Part shown: in pieces, positions 1 to 5,106 of the stretch
Numbering within the stretch: position 1 is the first letter of the stretch
Layout: every line of letters begins with the position of its first letter
Assembly: GCA_012511425.1 (NCBI GenBank)
Contig: JAAZGC010000256.1
Span: 1 to 5,106, forward strand
Length of the DNA stretch: 5,106 bases
Direction: 5' to 3'
DNA from: Clostridiales bacterium
Lineage (GTDB): Bacteria > Bacillota > Clostridia > Oscillospirales > CAG-272
Made by a program: the position numbers and the translations under genes
Notes under the pieces: generated by a model
The model's input: the letters and a program-made list of their open reading frames with translations, nothing else
Database searches by the model: none
What the model was told of the DNA's origin: nothing

Positions 1-986
1 TCCGTCTCCTTCAGTACTTCGTCGGGAAGGCTGTTTTCCGCGATATTGGGGATCGGGTTTTCGTATTTCAGTGAAAAGGACAGCGGTTTATCGGTTGAAA
101 CCGGTTTTCCGTCCGAAGGGGCGATCTCAACGATCGAACGTTCGGGATTGTATTCGGCTGTCATGTTCATCACATAGTAATTGAAGAACTCATACGGAAT
201 CCAGACTTCGTTCGAAATAAGCTGCGCCTTGTCGGTTAGACGAACCGTGTTGCCGTTTATCACGGCAGTGTCCCAGCCTATTCTGAAGCTGACGATGTCT
301 CCGTATGTCGACTTTGAGTTGTCGTAGTTGGTTTTTGTTATAAAGCTGTATTCGCCGGCATTGCCGGTTACGGTAAAGCCGTATAGATCGGCGAAAGTAT
401 TGAAATTCACATAAAAATGACCGTTTCGCTTTACCTTTGCAGTATCGTAGCTCCAAAGATGTGAGTCGGAGGTGAAATAACGCCGGTGATAATAGATATA
501 ATTGCCGTTAAGTTCTCTTGCCCGGTCGCGGGTTATCTCTTCGCCCAAAACATAGATAACGGTGTTTGTGTCGAACCGGTTTTGAAGCGACCAGTAATTC
601 AGGTTCAGATACATAGCGCCGACGCAGATAACCATTGCCGATACAAACATTATGAGAAACAGCTTTATATTGCTGAATATTGCTTCGAGGCGTTCCGCCC
701 GCCTGCGTTTCAGCTCCGCCTGTTTTGCGCGGCGCTGCGCTTCCTTTCTTTGCCTTTCCCGCTGCAGTTCGGCCTGGCGCCGGAGGCGCTGCTGTTCCTG
801 TATGCGGTTCTGCCTGAAATCATTGCCGCCGCTTCGCATATTGTTTCGTGAGCCGCCCGGAGCGCCTCCGGCGCCTGCGAAAGCGCCGCTCCGATTATTC
901 TGAGTGCGGCTCTGCGGCCTTGTTCGGCCGTTGTTCGTTCTGCCGGAAACGTTCCCACGGTTATATTGGCTGTTTGCCGTTTTCAT
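1..986 (-). CDS. Membrane-anchored stalk-domain (copper amine oxidase N-terminal-like) protein, C-terminus off the window
   Basis: This frame stays open from an ATG at 984-986 to the window edge, giving 328 codons without a stop. The ATG has a good ribosome binding site (AAAAGGA, 994-1000) 7 nt upstream. Residues 1-55 are rich in Asn, Gly, Arg and Ser. Residues 56-103 are dense in Gln, Arg, Glu and Lys and look like a basic coiled coil. Residues about 108-127 form one hydrophobic membrane segment (FLIMFVSAMVICVGAMYL). With the basic flank inside, the rest should lie outside the cell. Residues about 239-289 (AVINGNTVRL, then VWIPYEFF, then a hydrophobic strand ending VEIAP) match the stalk/Cu_amine_oxidN1 pattern. 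A looser copy may lie at about 186-217. These stalk domains do not imply amine oxidase activity; they usually sit beside a cell-wall or catalytic domain, which is cut off here. It is third in the sulfatase operon, 36 bp after the maturase. The domain call is from motif memory; the function is unknown. Confidence 0.8.
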   Translation of the reverse strand, partial: MKTANSQYNRGNVSGRTNNGRTRPQSRTQNNRSGAFAGAGGAPGGSRNNMRSGGNDFRQNRIQEQQRLRRQAELQRERQRKEAQRRAKQAELKRRRAERLEAIFSNIKLFLIMFVSAMVICVGAMYLNLNYWSLQNRFDTNTVIYVLGEEITRDRARELNGNYIYYHRRYFTSDSHLWSYDTAKVKRNGHFYVNFNTFADLYGFTVTGNAGEYSFITKTNYDNSKSTYGDIVSFRIGWDTAVINGNTVRLTDKAQLISNEVWIPYEFFNYYVMNMTAEYNPERSIVEIAPSDGKPVSTDKPLSFSLKYENPIPNIAENSLPDEVLKET

Positions 987-1022
987 GAGACCGTCCTTTT
1001 ATTCAATTAAAGTATTCTGCCG

Positions 1023-2168
1023 TTACTGACGGAGATATACCGACAGTTCGGAAAGCCGGCGCCCTGCATAATTGATAAGCGATTTTTCGGCTTCGCAGTA
1101 GATATATTCTTCGTTTTCGCCGGGGATCCCGGTCCTGTATCTGCGGCAGCCGAACCGGCAGAAGCCGAGTATGACGCAGCTGCGGCATTTTTCGCCAAAT
1201 TTCGGGAATCCTGTTTCGAGGAATTTTTGAGCGGCGGGAGACTCGAAGAGCGTTTTAATGCCGTCTTTTATATAACCCATCTTCCATTCGTCGAGACAGT
1301 AAAAATCACAGGGATATACAGAGCCGTCTCCTTCGACGACATACTGAACAGAGCAGCCTCCGCGGCTGCCGCATTCTTCCGGCATGAGACCGGCGGCGGC
1401 TCTGACAAGGTCGTCAAATCTCCGAACCGAAACACGCTCGCCTTTTCCGGTAAGATATGCTTTGATATCTCTATACCAGCAGTCAAAAAGATTCCGCTGA
1501 AAGAGTCCCCAGTTTTCGCAGCTGAGGCTTTTTCCGCTTTCATCGACACTGTCGATGCAGGGGATAAACTGCATGAAATTCCAGCCGCGGGATTTGTAGT
1601 CGCTGTATATCCGGCTTGCCCTCTTTGCCGTTTGATCGGTAACGACTGTAAGGATATTGAATTCGGCTCCGGAGGCTTTCAGGTTTTCCGCCGCTTTCAG
1701 AGCCGCTTCGTAGCTGCCCTTCCCTCCGGGAGCCGGGCGGTTTGCGTCATGCAGCGGCGGAGTGCCGTCTATCGAAAGGCCGACAAGCCAGCTGTTTTCT
1801 GCGAAAAATTCGGCAAACCCGGAGTCTTCCGCAACAAGCACGCCGTTTGTCTGTATCGTAAAGCGGATATCAAGCCCCGGCGCAATTTCTTCGGCTGCCG
1901 AGATAGCTTTTTCCTGAAATCTTTTAAAATTTGCAAGCCCCCACAACGTCGGCTCGCCGCCCTGAAAACTGAAAGTCAGGCTGCCGGATGCCGCTTCGAC
2001 GGCTGATTTGATCAGCTCGTCGGCGGTTTCGTCGCTCATCCGCCCGAAATCCCGCGTCTTGCGCACTAAAGTCTCGGCGCGGTAAAAGCAGTATCTGCAG
2101 GCGAGATTACACTCCCCGGATACCGGTTTTATCAGCAGCGACAGCGGACGCCGTTCGTTTCCCGTCAC
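1023..2168 (-). CDS. Anaerobic sulfatase-maturating enzyme (radical SAM/SPASM, anSME)
   Basis: This 381-aa radical SAM enzyme should oxidise the active-site Cys (or Ser) of a sulfatase to formylglycine in the cytoplasm without oxygen. The SAM-cluster motif CxxxCxxC is at C20, C24 and C27, inside a typical anSME opening (LSLLIKPVSGECNLACRYCF). GGEP is at 70-73. The C-terminal SPASM region holds all eight auxiliary-cluster cysteines in anSME order: C266, C272, C287 and C341 (cluster I) and C328, C331, C337 and C358 (cluster II). YPCDFY contains D288, equivalent to the proposed catalytic Asp (D277) of the Clostridium perfringens enzyme. Length fits the family (about 370-400 aa). The start is a GTG whose GTGA overlaps the sulfatase TGA stop, so translation is probably coupled; a purine-rich AGGGAAGG lies just upstream within the sulfatase end. 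A later ATG (codon 44) would remove the SAM cluster. An extra Cys (C291) follows the catalytic Asp. The family call is very secure. Confidence 0.96.
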   Translation of the reverse strand: MTGNERRPLSLLIKPVSGECNLACRYCFYRAETLVRKTRDFGRMSDETADELIKSAVEAASGSLTFSFQGGEPTLWGLANFKRFQEKAISAAEEIAPGLDIRFTIQTNGVLVAEDSGFAEFFAENSWLVGLSIDGTPPLHDANRPAPGGKGSYEAALKAAENLKASGAEFNILTVVTDQTAKRASRIYSDYKSRGWNFMQFIPCIDSVDESGKSLSCENWGLFQRNLFDCWYRDIKAYLTGKGERVSVRRFDDLVRAAAGLMPEECGSRGGCSVQYVVEGDGSVYPCDFYCLDEWKMGYIKDGIKTLFESPAAQKFLETGFPKFGEKCRSCVILGFCRFGCRRYRTGIPGENEEYIYCEAEKSLINYAGRRLSELSVYLRQ

Positions 2169-3556
2169 AGCTTTCTGCCTTCCCTGAGCTGAACTTCTCC
2201 CGTCCAGCCGATAAGCGGGTCGCGGCAGCGCTTAAGCTCGTCAAGCAGGCGGAGGCGGTAGTCGGCGATTATATCTTTATATTCCGGATTTGAAATTTCA
2301 TTTGAAAGCTCGTTAGGATCAAGCTCGCGGTCGTAAAATTCGTCGATGTCGGTAGCGTTCCAGATGTATTTGTATCTCTCGCCGCATATCATCCTCGAAC
2401 AGTAAAGCCCGAACTGCTGGCCGTTATAGGCGGAGACGGCGGTTTCGCGGCCGTCGAATTCAACCCCGCAAAACAGATCCGCCGACATATCCTTCCCCTG
2501 GAACAGCCCCTGAGGGACGTTTACCCCCAACATTGAGCAGAGGGTGGCGGGGATATCAAGCATACTCTGGGTAAAGCTTTTCACCCTCATCGGCTTTATA
2601 TGCCCGTCCCAGCGAATCGCCATCGGGATGTGGGTTATGTCGTCATACATATTGTAGTGCTTGTCTATCAGCCGGTGGCCGCCGCACATATCGCCGTGGT
2701 CGGTGGCGTAGACGATTATCGTGTTTTCGATCTGCCCCGTCTTTTCGAGGGCGTCGAGGATATGGCCGACGGCGTCGTCGTATTGGCTGATTATGCCGCG
2801 GTAGAGGGCGGCGGTGTATTTCCAGCAGTTTTCCCAGGTGAGGTCTTCGAGTCTCCAGCTGTAAAGCTGCTGATGCTGAATATACGGCTTGCCTTTGAAG
2901 TTTTCGCCCATGCTTCCCCACGGCTCGATCTCGTCGGGGTCATACATTGAAGCAAAGGGTTCGCTCGGACGGCAGGGCAGATGCGGCTCCGGAGAATCGA
3001 GATGAATATACCACGGCTTATCCGATTTCGAAAGCTCCTCGATATATCCTATCGCATGGCGGGCGACCTGATGGGTGAAGCTGTCTTCAAGCGGGACCGG
3101 GTTCTTTTCGCCGAAATAGCCGTTTGTGTATTTTATATCCGGGTATTTATCCGATATGTATTTATTAATTTCCGCACGGGAGATAAAGCGGTCGAAGCCG
3201 TAGTCGGACGGCACGGCTTTCGGGTCGACTTCCCAGCAGCCGATATAGGCTGTGTTATAGCCCATATCCCGGATTTCGCGGGTCCAGCTGAACATCGTTT
3301 TATCCATGCCGCAGACCGGGAAAACGATATGCGGGTTCCAGAGTCCGCCGTAGCTCTCCGGGCGCATTCCGGAAAAGAGCGCCTGACGTGCCGGGGCGCA
3401 GACCGGAATAGGGGTATAGCAGTTTTCGAAAAACGCTCCGTTCCGGGCGATCCGCTCAAGATTAGGCGTTTTAACATCAAAGCGGCGGCTCATTGAAACA
3501 CAGTCGTAACGCTGCTGATCGTATTGTATATATAAAAGATTCGGAGCCTTTGCCAT
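2165..3556 (-). CDS. Cytoplasmic S1-type sulfatase (formylglycine-dependent)
   Basis: This 463-aa type I sulfatase (alkaline phosphatase superfamily) hydrolyses a sulfate ester or sulfamate; the substrate cannot be told. Numbering is from the ATG at 3556. D13/Q14 in YIQYDQQRYD provide N-terminal metal ligands. CAPAR (53-57) is the CxPxR formylglycine signature with C53 as the modified residue, followed by QALFSG. SPEPHLP supplies H192. ATDHGDM (D286, H287) with H294 and K299 forms the second metal/sulfate-binding block. The C-terminus has the usual DREL-DPNELSN pattern. Length is normal for smaller members (about 450-550 aa). No signal peptide is visible: the protein begins MAKAPNLLYIQ and enters the first beta strand at once, so it should act in the cytoplasm on an imported substrate. 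The ATG is preferred over a GTG at 3586 because AAGGAG sits 9 nt before it. It is the first gene of the operon and overlaps its own maturase by 4 bp, which supports a Cys-type enzyme matured by that partner. Confidence 0.93.
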   Translation of the reverse strand: MAKAPNLLYIQYDQQRYDCVSMSRRFDVKTPNLERIARNGAFFENCYTPIPVCAPARQALFSGMRPESYGGLWNPHIVFPVCGMDKTMFSWTREIRDMGYNTAYIGCWEVDPKAVPSDYGFDRFISRAEINKYISDKYPDIKYTNGYFGEKNPVPLEDSFTHQVARHAIGYIEELSKSDKPWYIHLDSPEPHLPCRPSEPFASMYDPDEIEPWGSMGENFKGKPYIQHQQLYSWRLEDLTWENCWKYTAALYRGIISQYDDAVGHILDALEKTGQIENTIIVYATDHGDMCGGHRLIDKHYNMYDDITHIPMAIRWDGHIKPMRVKSFTQSMLDIPATLCSMLGVNVPQGLFQGKDMSADLFCGVEFDGRETAVSAYNGQQFGLYCSRMICGERYKYIWNATDIDEFYDRELDPNELSNEISNPEYKDIIADYRLRLLDELKRCRDPLIGWTGEVQLREGRKL

Positions 3557-3565
3557 ATTTATCCA

Positions 3566-3571
3566 CTCCTT
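3566..3571 (-). promoter_or_regulatory. Ribosome binding site that sets the sulfatase start
   Basis: On the minus strand AAGGAG lies 9 nt before ATG 3556. The alternative GTG (3584-3586), 10 codons upstream, lies upstream of this site and inside a leader inverted repeat, and it has no comparable ribosome binding site of its own. The shorter protein also starts at the usual sulfatase N-terminus. Confidence 0.85.
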
Positions 3572-3577
3572 CGCATC

Positions 3578-3610
3578 AGACAGCACCGCCCTTACGTGAA
3601 TGGGCTGTCT
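3578..3610 (-). promoter_or_regulatory. Inverted repeat / stem-loop in the sulfatase operon leader
   Basis: In the minus-strand leader, AGACAGC (3610-3604) pairs perfectly with GCTGTCT (3584-3578), giving 7 bp around a 19-nt loop. A further CC/GG pair is possible if one T is bulged. It lies about 15 nt after the predicted transcription start and 6 nt before the ribosome binding site. There is no T-tract after it, so it is not an intrinsic terminator. It could be an mRNA-stabilising 5' stem or a repressor operator; the sequence does not decide between these. Confidence 0.5.
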
Positions 3611-3630
3611 TTATGTTAATCAGATGTATA

Positions 3631-3659
3631 ATTATAGCATGGGGGGCGGAATATTTCAA
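3631..3659 (-). promoter_or_regulatory. Sigma-A promoter of the sulfatase-anSME-membrane protein operon
   Basis: Read on the minus strand, the -35 box is TTGAAA (3659-3654) and the -10 box is TATAAT (3636-3631), with exactly 17 bp between them. TGC directly before the -10 box makes it an extended -10. Transcription should start near 3625, leaving a leader of about 69 nt. The region upstream of the -35 box is A/T-rich and could act as an UP element. No other good promoter was seen before the two downstream genes, so all three probably share this one. Confidence 0.83.
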
Positions 3660-3712
3660 GTATATATTAATGGAGACGGGTAAATTTTCTCATTATTTTT
3701 TACATAAAACAT

Positions 3713-3747
3713 AAAAACCGGCGGCGCTCACAAAGAAACGCCGCCGG
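3713..3747 (-). terminator. Rho-independent terminator of the sugar isomerase-like gene
   Basis: On the minus strand CCGGCGGCG (3747-3739), a 12-nt loop and CGCCGCCGG (3726-3718) form a perfect 9-bp, GC-only stem followed by TTTTTAT. It lies 52 nt after the stop of the isomerase-like gene and about 54 bp before the -35 box of the sulfatase promoter, so it separates the two transcription units. The plus-strand side has no matching T-tract, so it is unlikely to work in both directions. Confidence 0.92.
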
Positions 3748-3799
3748 AAATGTTATTTCAACCGATTTTTCACTCGGAATGGCACTTTGCGGTCTGCAC

Positions 3800-4534
3800 T
3801 CAGATTCTTTCGGCGCGGTCGCAAAGCTTGAGGAAATCGATGCAGCGGCGGACTTCGCCGAGACCGGTCGGAGAAAGTCCTTCGCTTTCGACTATCATAA
3901 GGATGTTGTTTTTGATGCAGTAATCGCGGACAGCTTTGACCGGAGCGTCGCCGAGGCCGACCGAACGCCCTTCTCCGCCTTTGATTCCGTCTTTGAGATG
4001 AATGACGGCTACTCTTCCCTCGAGCTTCTTAAGCAGATCGATCGGACAGAGATCGGCATTCCACGCCCAGAAAGTGTCGATTTCGAATTTCATCTTCGAC
4101 CTTGCCTGGAGCTCGTCGTGAATGACATAGCCTTCGGCGGTCTTGTAGAATTCGTGGCTGTGGTTATGGTAGGCGAGCACAAGTCCTTCCGCTTCGAACT
4201 TCGGAACGAGCTCGTTTGTCTTTTCGATAAAGTCATCAAGTTTTTCTTTGGTGCCGAGATCGGCTCCGGGGATGATGAACGCCTTTGCGCCGATCGTCTT
4301 ATGATATGCGGCGGCTTCTTCGAAATTGTTGTAAGCCCAGTGCCAGTCGGAGTGGCTGCCGGTGCAGACAAGACCGTTTTTATCGAGCATCGCTCTGACA
4401 TCCTCGGCTGAATGGCCGAAGAAGCCGGCGAATTCGATATAATGATAACCCATCTCGGCTACTTCCGTAAGAGCCATTGCAAGATCTTTGCCGGTAAGGT
4501 CGCGGACGCTGTACATCTGAAGACCGTATTTCAT
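3800..4534 (-). CDS. Sugar phosphate isomerase/epimerase-like TIM-barrel protein
   Basis: This 244-aa protein belongs to the xylose isomerase-like TIM-barrel / AP endonuclease 2 superfamily (IolE-like), cytoplasmic and probably metal-dependent. It starts with the common LQMYSVRD strand. Visible motifs are IEFAG (E34), YHNHSHEF (122-129), EIDTFWAW (E151, D153), IHLKD (H179), GLGD (193-196) and VESEG (E216, E218). D153, H179 and E216 or E218 are the likely metal ligands, with the fourth from the 123-128 block. Length is at the short end for the family (about 250-290 aa), but nothing central is missing. There is no signal peptide. ATG 4534 has GGAGG 7 nt upstream. It is transcribed alone, from its own promoter to a strong terminator, and diverges from a ThuA-like gene. 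Members isomerise, epimerise or cleave sugars, keto-inositols and 3-keto-glycosides; the reaction here cannot be assigned from sequence alone. Confidence 0.9.
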   Translation of the reverse strand: MKYGLQMYSVRDLTGKDLAMALTEVAEMGYHYIEFAGFFGHSAEDVRAMLDKNGLVCTGSHSDWHWAYNNFEEAAAYHKTIGAKAFIIPGADLGTKEKLDDFIEKTNELVPKFEAEGLVLAYHNHSHEFYKTAEGYVIHDELQARSKMKFEIDTFWAWNADLCPIDLLKKLEGRVAVIHLKDGIKGGEGRSVGLGDAPVKAVRDYCIKNNILMIVESEGLSPTGLGEVRRCIDFLKLCDRAERI

Positions 4535-4584
4535 GATAAATCCTCCGTAATATCTGATTATTTGTGGTTTCTTTGCTCAACGGA

Positions 4585-4613
4585 ATTATATCACATATCC
4601 GCCGCTCCGTCAA
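4585..4613 (-). promoter_or_regulatory. Sigma-A promoter of the sugar isomerase-like gene
   Basis: Read on the minus strand, the -35 box is TTGACG (4613-4608), the spacer is exactly 17 bp, and the -10 box is TATAAT (4590-4585) preceded by TGA (extended -10). The start should be near 4577, giving a leader of about 43 nt before ATG 4534. The spacer carries GCGGCGGAT, also present in the divergent promoter. Confidence 0.85.
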
Positions 4614-4625
4614 GCGTATTTTAAT

Positions 4626-4639
4626 AATTTCCGGAAATT
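4626..4639. promoter_or_regulatory. 14-bp perfect palindrome, candidate operator
   Basis: AATTTCCGGAAATT is an exact 14-bp palindrome with a central CG, 12 bp upstream of the -35 box of the isomerase-like gene and about 80 bp upstream of the ThuA-like gene's -35 box. A smaller palindrome, ATCCGGAT (4646-4653), is centred 17 bp away. The even length and central CG resemble LacI-family operators, but no regulator gene is in the window, so the role is inferred. Confidence 0.45.
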
Positions 4640-4718
4640 CCGCGCATCCGGATTCTGTTTTTTTGTCGGCGAAACTTACGCTTGTACAAATTCCGGCGGT
4701 TTATTTTGATTTTTTAGG

Positions 4719-4747
4719 TTGACAAATGCGGCGGATTGAGTTATACT
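4719..4747 (+). promoter_or_regulatory. Sigma-A promoter of the ThuA-like gene
   Basis: A consensus -35 box TTGACA (4719-4724) and a -10 box TATACT (4742-4747) are separated by exactly 17 bp. Transcription should start near 4754, leaving a short leader of about 32 nt that contains the ribosome binding site AAAGGAG (4772-4778). The spacer contains the same GCGGCGGAT as the divergent promoter. Confidence 0.87.
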
Positions 4748-4786
4748 GTTTACGAAGTTATTATCCACGGAAAAGGAGATTTTGAA

Positions 4787-5106
4787 ATGTCCTGCATAAA
4801 CGTAACCATCTGGAACGAATTCCGCCACGAAAAGCATGATGAGGGAATCAAGAAAATCTATCCCGACGGAATTCACAACGCTATCAAGAATTACCTCGAC
4901 AAGGTCGACGGGCTGAACGTCCGCACCGCCACCCTTGACGAGCCGGAACACGGACTTACCGACGAAGTCATCAACTCAACCGATGTTATGCTCTGGTGGG
5001 GGCATATGGCTCACGGAGAAGTGAGAGACGACATTGTAAACAAGGTCTGGAACCGGGTTCAGAAGGGGATGGGGCTTATCGTCCTCCACTCCGGCCACGC
5101 TTCCAA
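4787..5106 (+). CDS. ThuA-family protein (trehalose utilization-like), 5' part only
   Basis: The first 106 codons are present and the gene runs off the window. The start is ATG 4787-4789, with AAAGGAG 8 nt upstream. The sequence shows typical ThuA landmarks: VTIWNEFRHE at 6-15, YPDGIH at 25-30, LDEPEHGLT at 50-58, DVMLWWGHMAHGEV at 66-79, and GLIVLHSGH at 96-104. ThuA proteins have a class I glutamine amidotransferase-like fold of about 220-260 aa, so roughly the first 40-45% is visible. No signal peptide is present, so it should be cytoplasmic. In rhizobia thuA works with the dehydrogenase gene thuB in trehalose and related disaccharide use through 3-keto-sugars. Whether this homologue acts on trehalose is unknown, so I give no gene symbol. 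It has its own consensus promoter and diverges from the isomerase-like gene. Confidence 0.93.
   Translation, partial: MSCINVTIWNEFRHEKHDEGIKKIYPDGIHNAIKNYLDKVDGLNVRTATLDEPEHGLTDEVINSTDVMLWWGHMAHGEVRDDIVNKVWNRVQKGMGLIVLHSGHAS

Noticed and set aside
1227..2006. A 259-codon open frame on the plus strand opposite the maturase gene
   Set aside because: It is antisense to a protein with all anSME motifs, has no recognisable domain and no clear ribosome binding site; it is a mirror of the codon bias on the other strand.
3493..3714. A 73-codon plus-strand frame crossing the sulfatase start and its promoter region
   Set aside because: It begins with TTG without a good ribosome binding site, runs through a near-consensus promoter on the other strand, and has no coding character.
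3763..3778. A small hairpin (CCGA/TCGG) after the isomerase-like stop codon
   Set aside because: The stem is only 4 bp and lacks a T-tract; the 9-bp stem at 3718-3747 is clearly the terminator.
3779..4411. A 210-codon open frame on the plus strand opposite the isomerase-like gene
   Set aside because: The minus-strand frame carries clear TIM-barrel motifs, a GGAGG site, promoter and terminator. The plus-strand frame has none of these.
4658..4664. A run of seven T after CCGG-rich sequence, possibly a plus-strand terminator
   Set aside because: No convincing GC-rich stem ends next to it, and no plus-strand gene lies upstream for it to terminate.
4747..4760. A possible CcpA cre-like site at the ThuA-like transcription start
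   Set aside because: Only one half (CGTAAACA on the minus strand) resembles the consensus; the other half has several mismatches, so a catabolite-repression site cannot be supported.
4761..4769. TTATCCACG, an 8/9 match to the DnaA box; a similar TTATCCACT lies near 3559-3567
   Set aside because: Isolated single matches, one in a short leader and one that is simply the complement of the sulfatase ribosome binding region. There is no cluster, AT-rich unwinding element or replication gene.

Overview
The window looks like a piece of chromosome from an obligately anaerobic, carbohydrate-scavenging bacterium, most likely an uncultured gut- or rumen-type Clostridia (Firmicutes). The reasons are strong AAGGAG/GGAGG ribosome binding sites, near-consensus sigma-A promoters with 17-bp spacers, an oxygen-sensitive anaerobic sulfatase-maturating radical SAM enzyme, and a stalk-domain (copper amine oxidase N-terminal-like) surface protein. 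GC content looks close to 50%. The taxonomic call is inference; there is no rRNA or marker gene here.

Layout, left to right. Positions 1-3556 hold a three-gene operon on the minus strand. It is read from a promoter at about 3631-3659. The genes are a signal-less S1-type sulfatase (2165-3556), its maturase anSME (1023-2168, joined to the sulfatase by a GTGA stop/start overlap), and, after 36 bp, a membrane-anchored protein with a basic coiled-coil-like N-terminus and a stalk domain (986 to beyond position 1, C-terminus missing). Upstream is a strong rho-independent terminator (3713-3747) that ends the next minus-strand gene, a TIM-barrel sugar phosphate isomerase/epimerase-like enzyme (3800-4534). 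A 252-bp divergent control region (4535-4786) follows, and then a plus-strand ThuA-family gene (4787 to beyond the window end).

How the genes fit together. The anSME would convert Cys53 of the sulfatase to formylglycine, giving an active cytoplasmic sulfatase for an imported sulfated compound. The ThuA-like protein and the sugar isomerase-like protein belong to families often linked to catabolism of disaccharides and unusual (for example 3-keto) sugars. The window is therefore consistent with a sugar-scavenging locus, but no transporter, glycosidase or regulator gene lies inside it and the substrate cannot be read from the sequence.

The most interesting non-coding signals are a 14-bp perfect palindrome in the divergent region, two divergent promoters that share a 9-bp spacer sequence at nearly the same position, and an inverted repeat in the sulfatase mRNA leader. 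I saw no tRNA, rRNA, CRISPR array, insertion sequence or clearly novel system.
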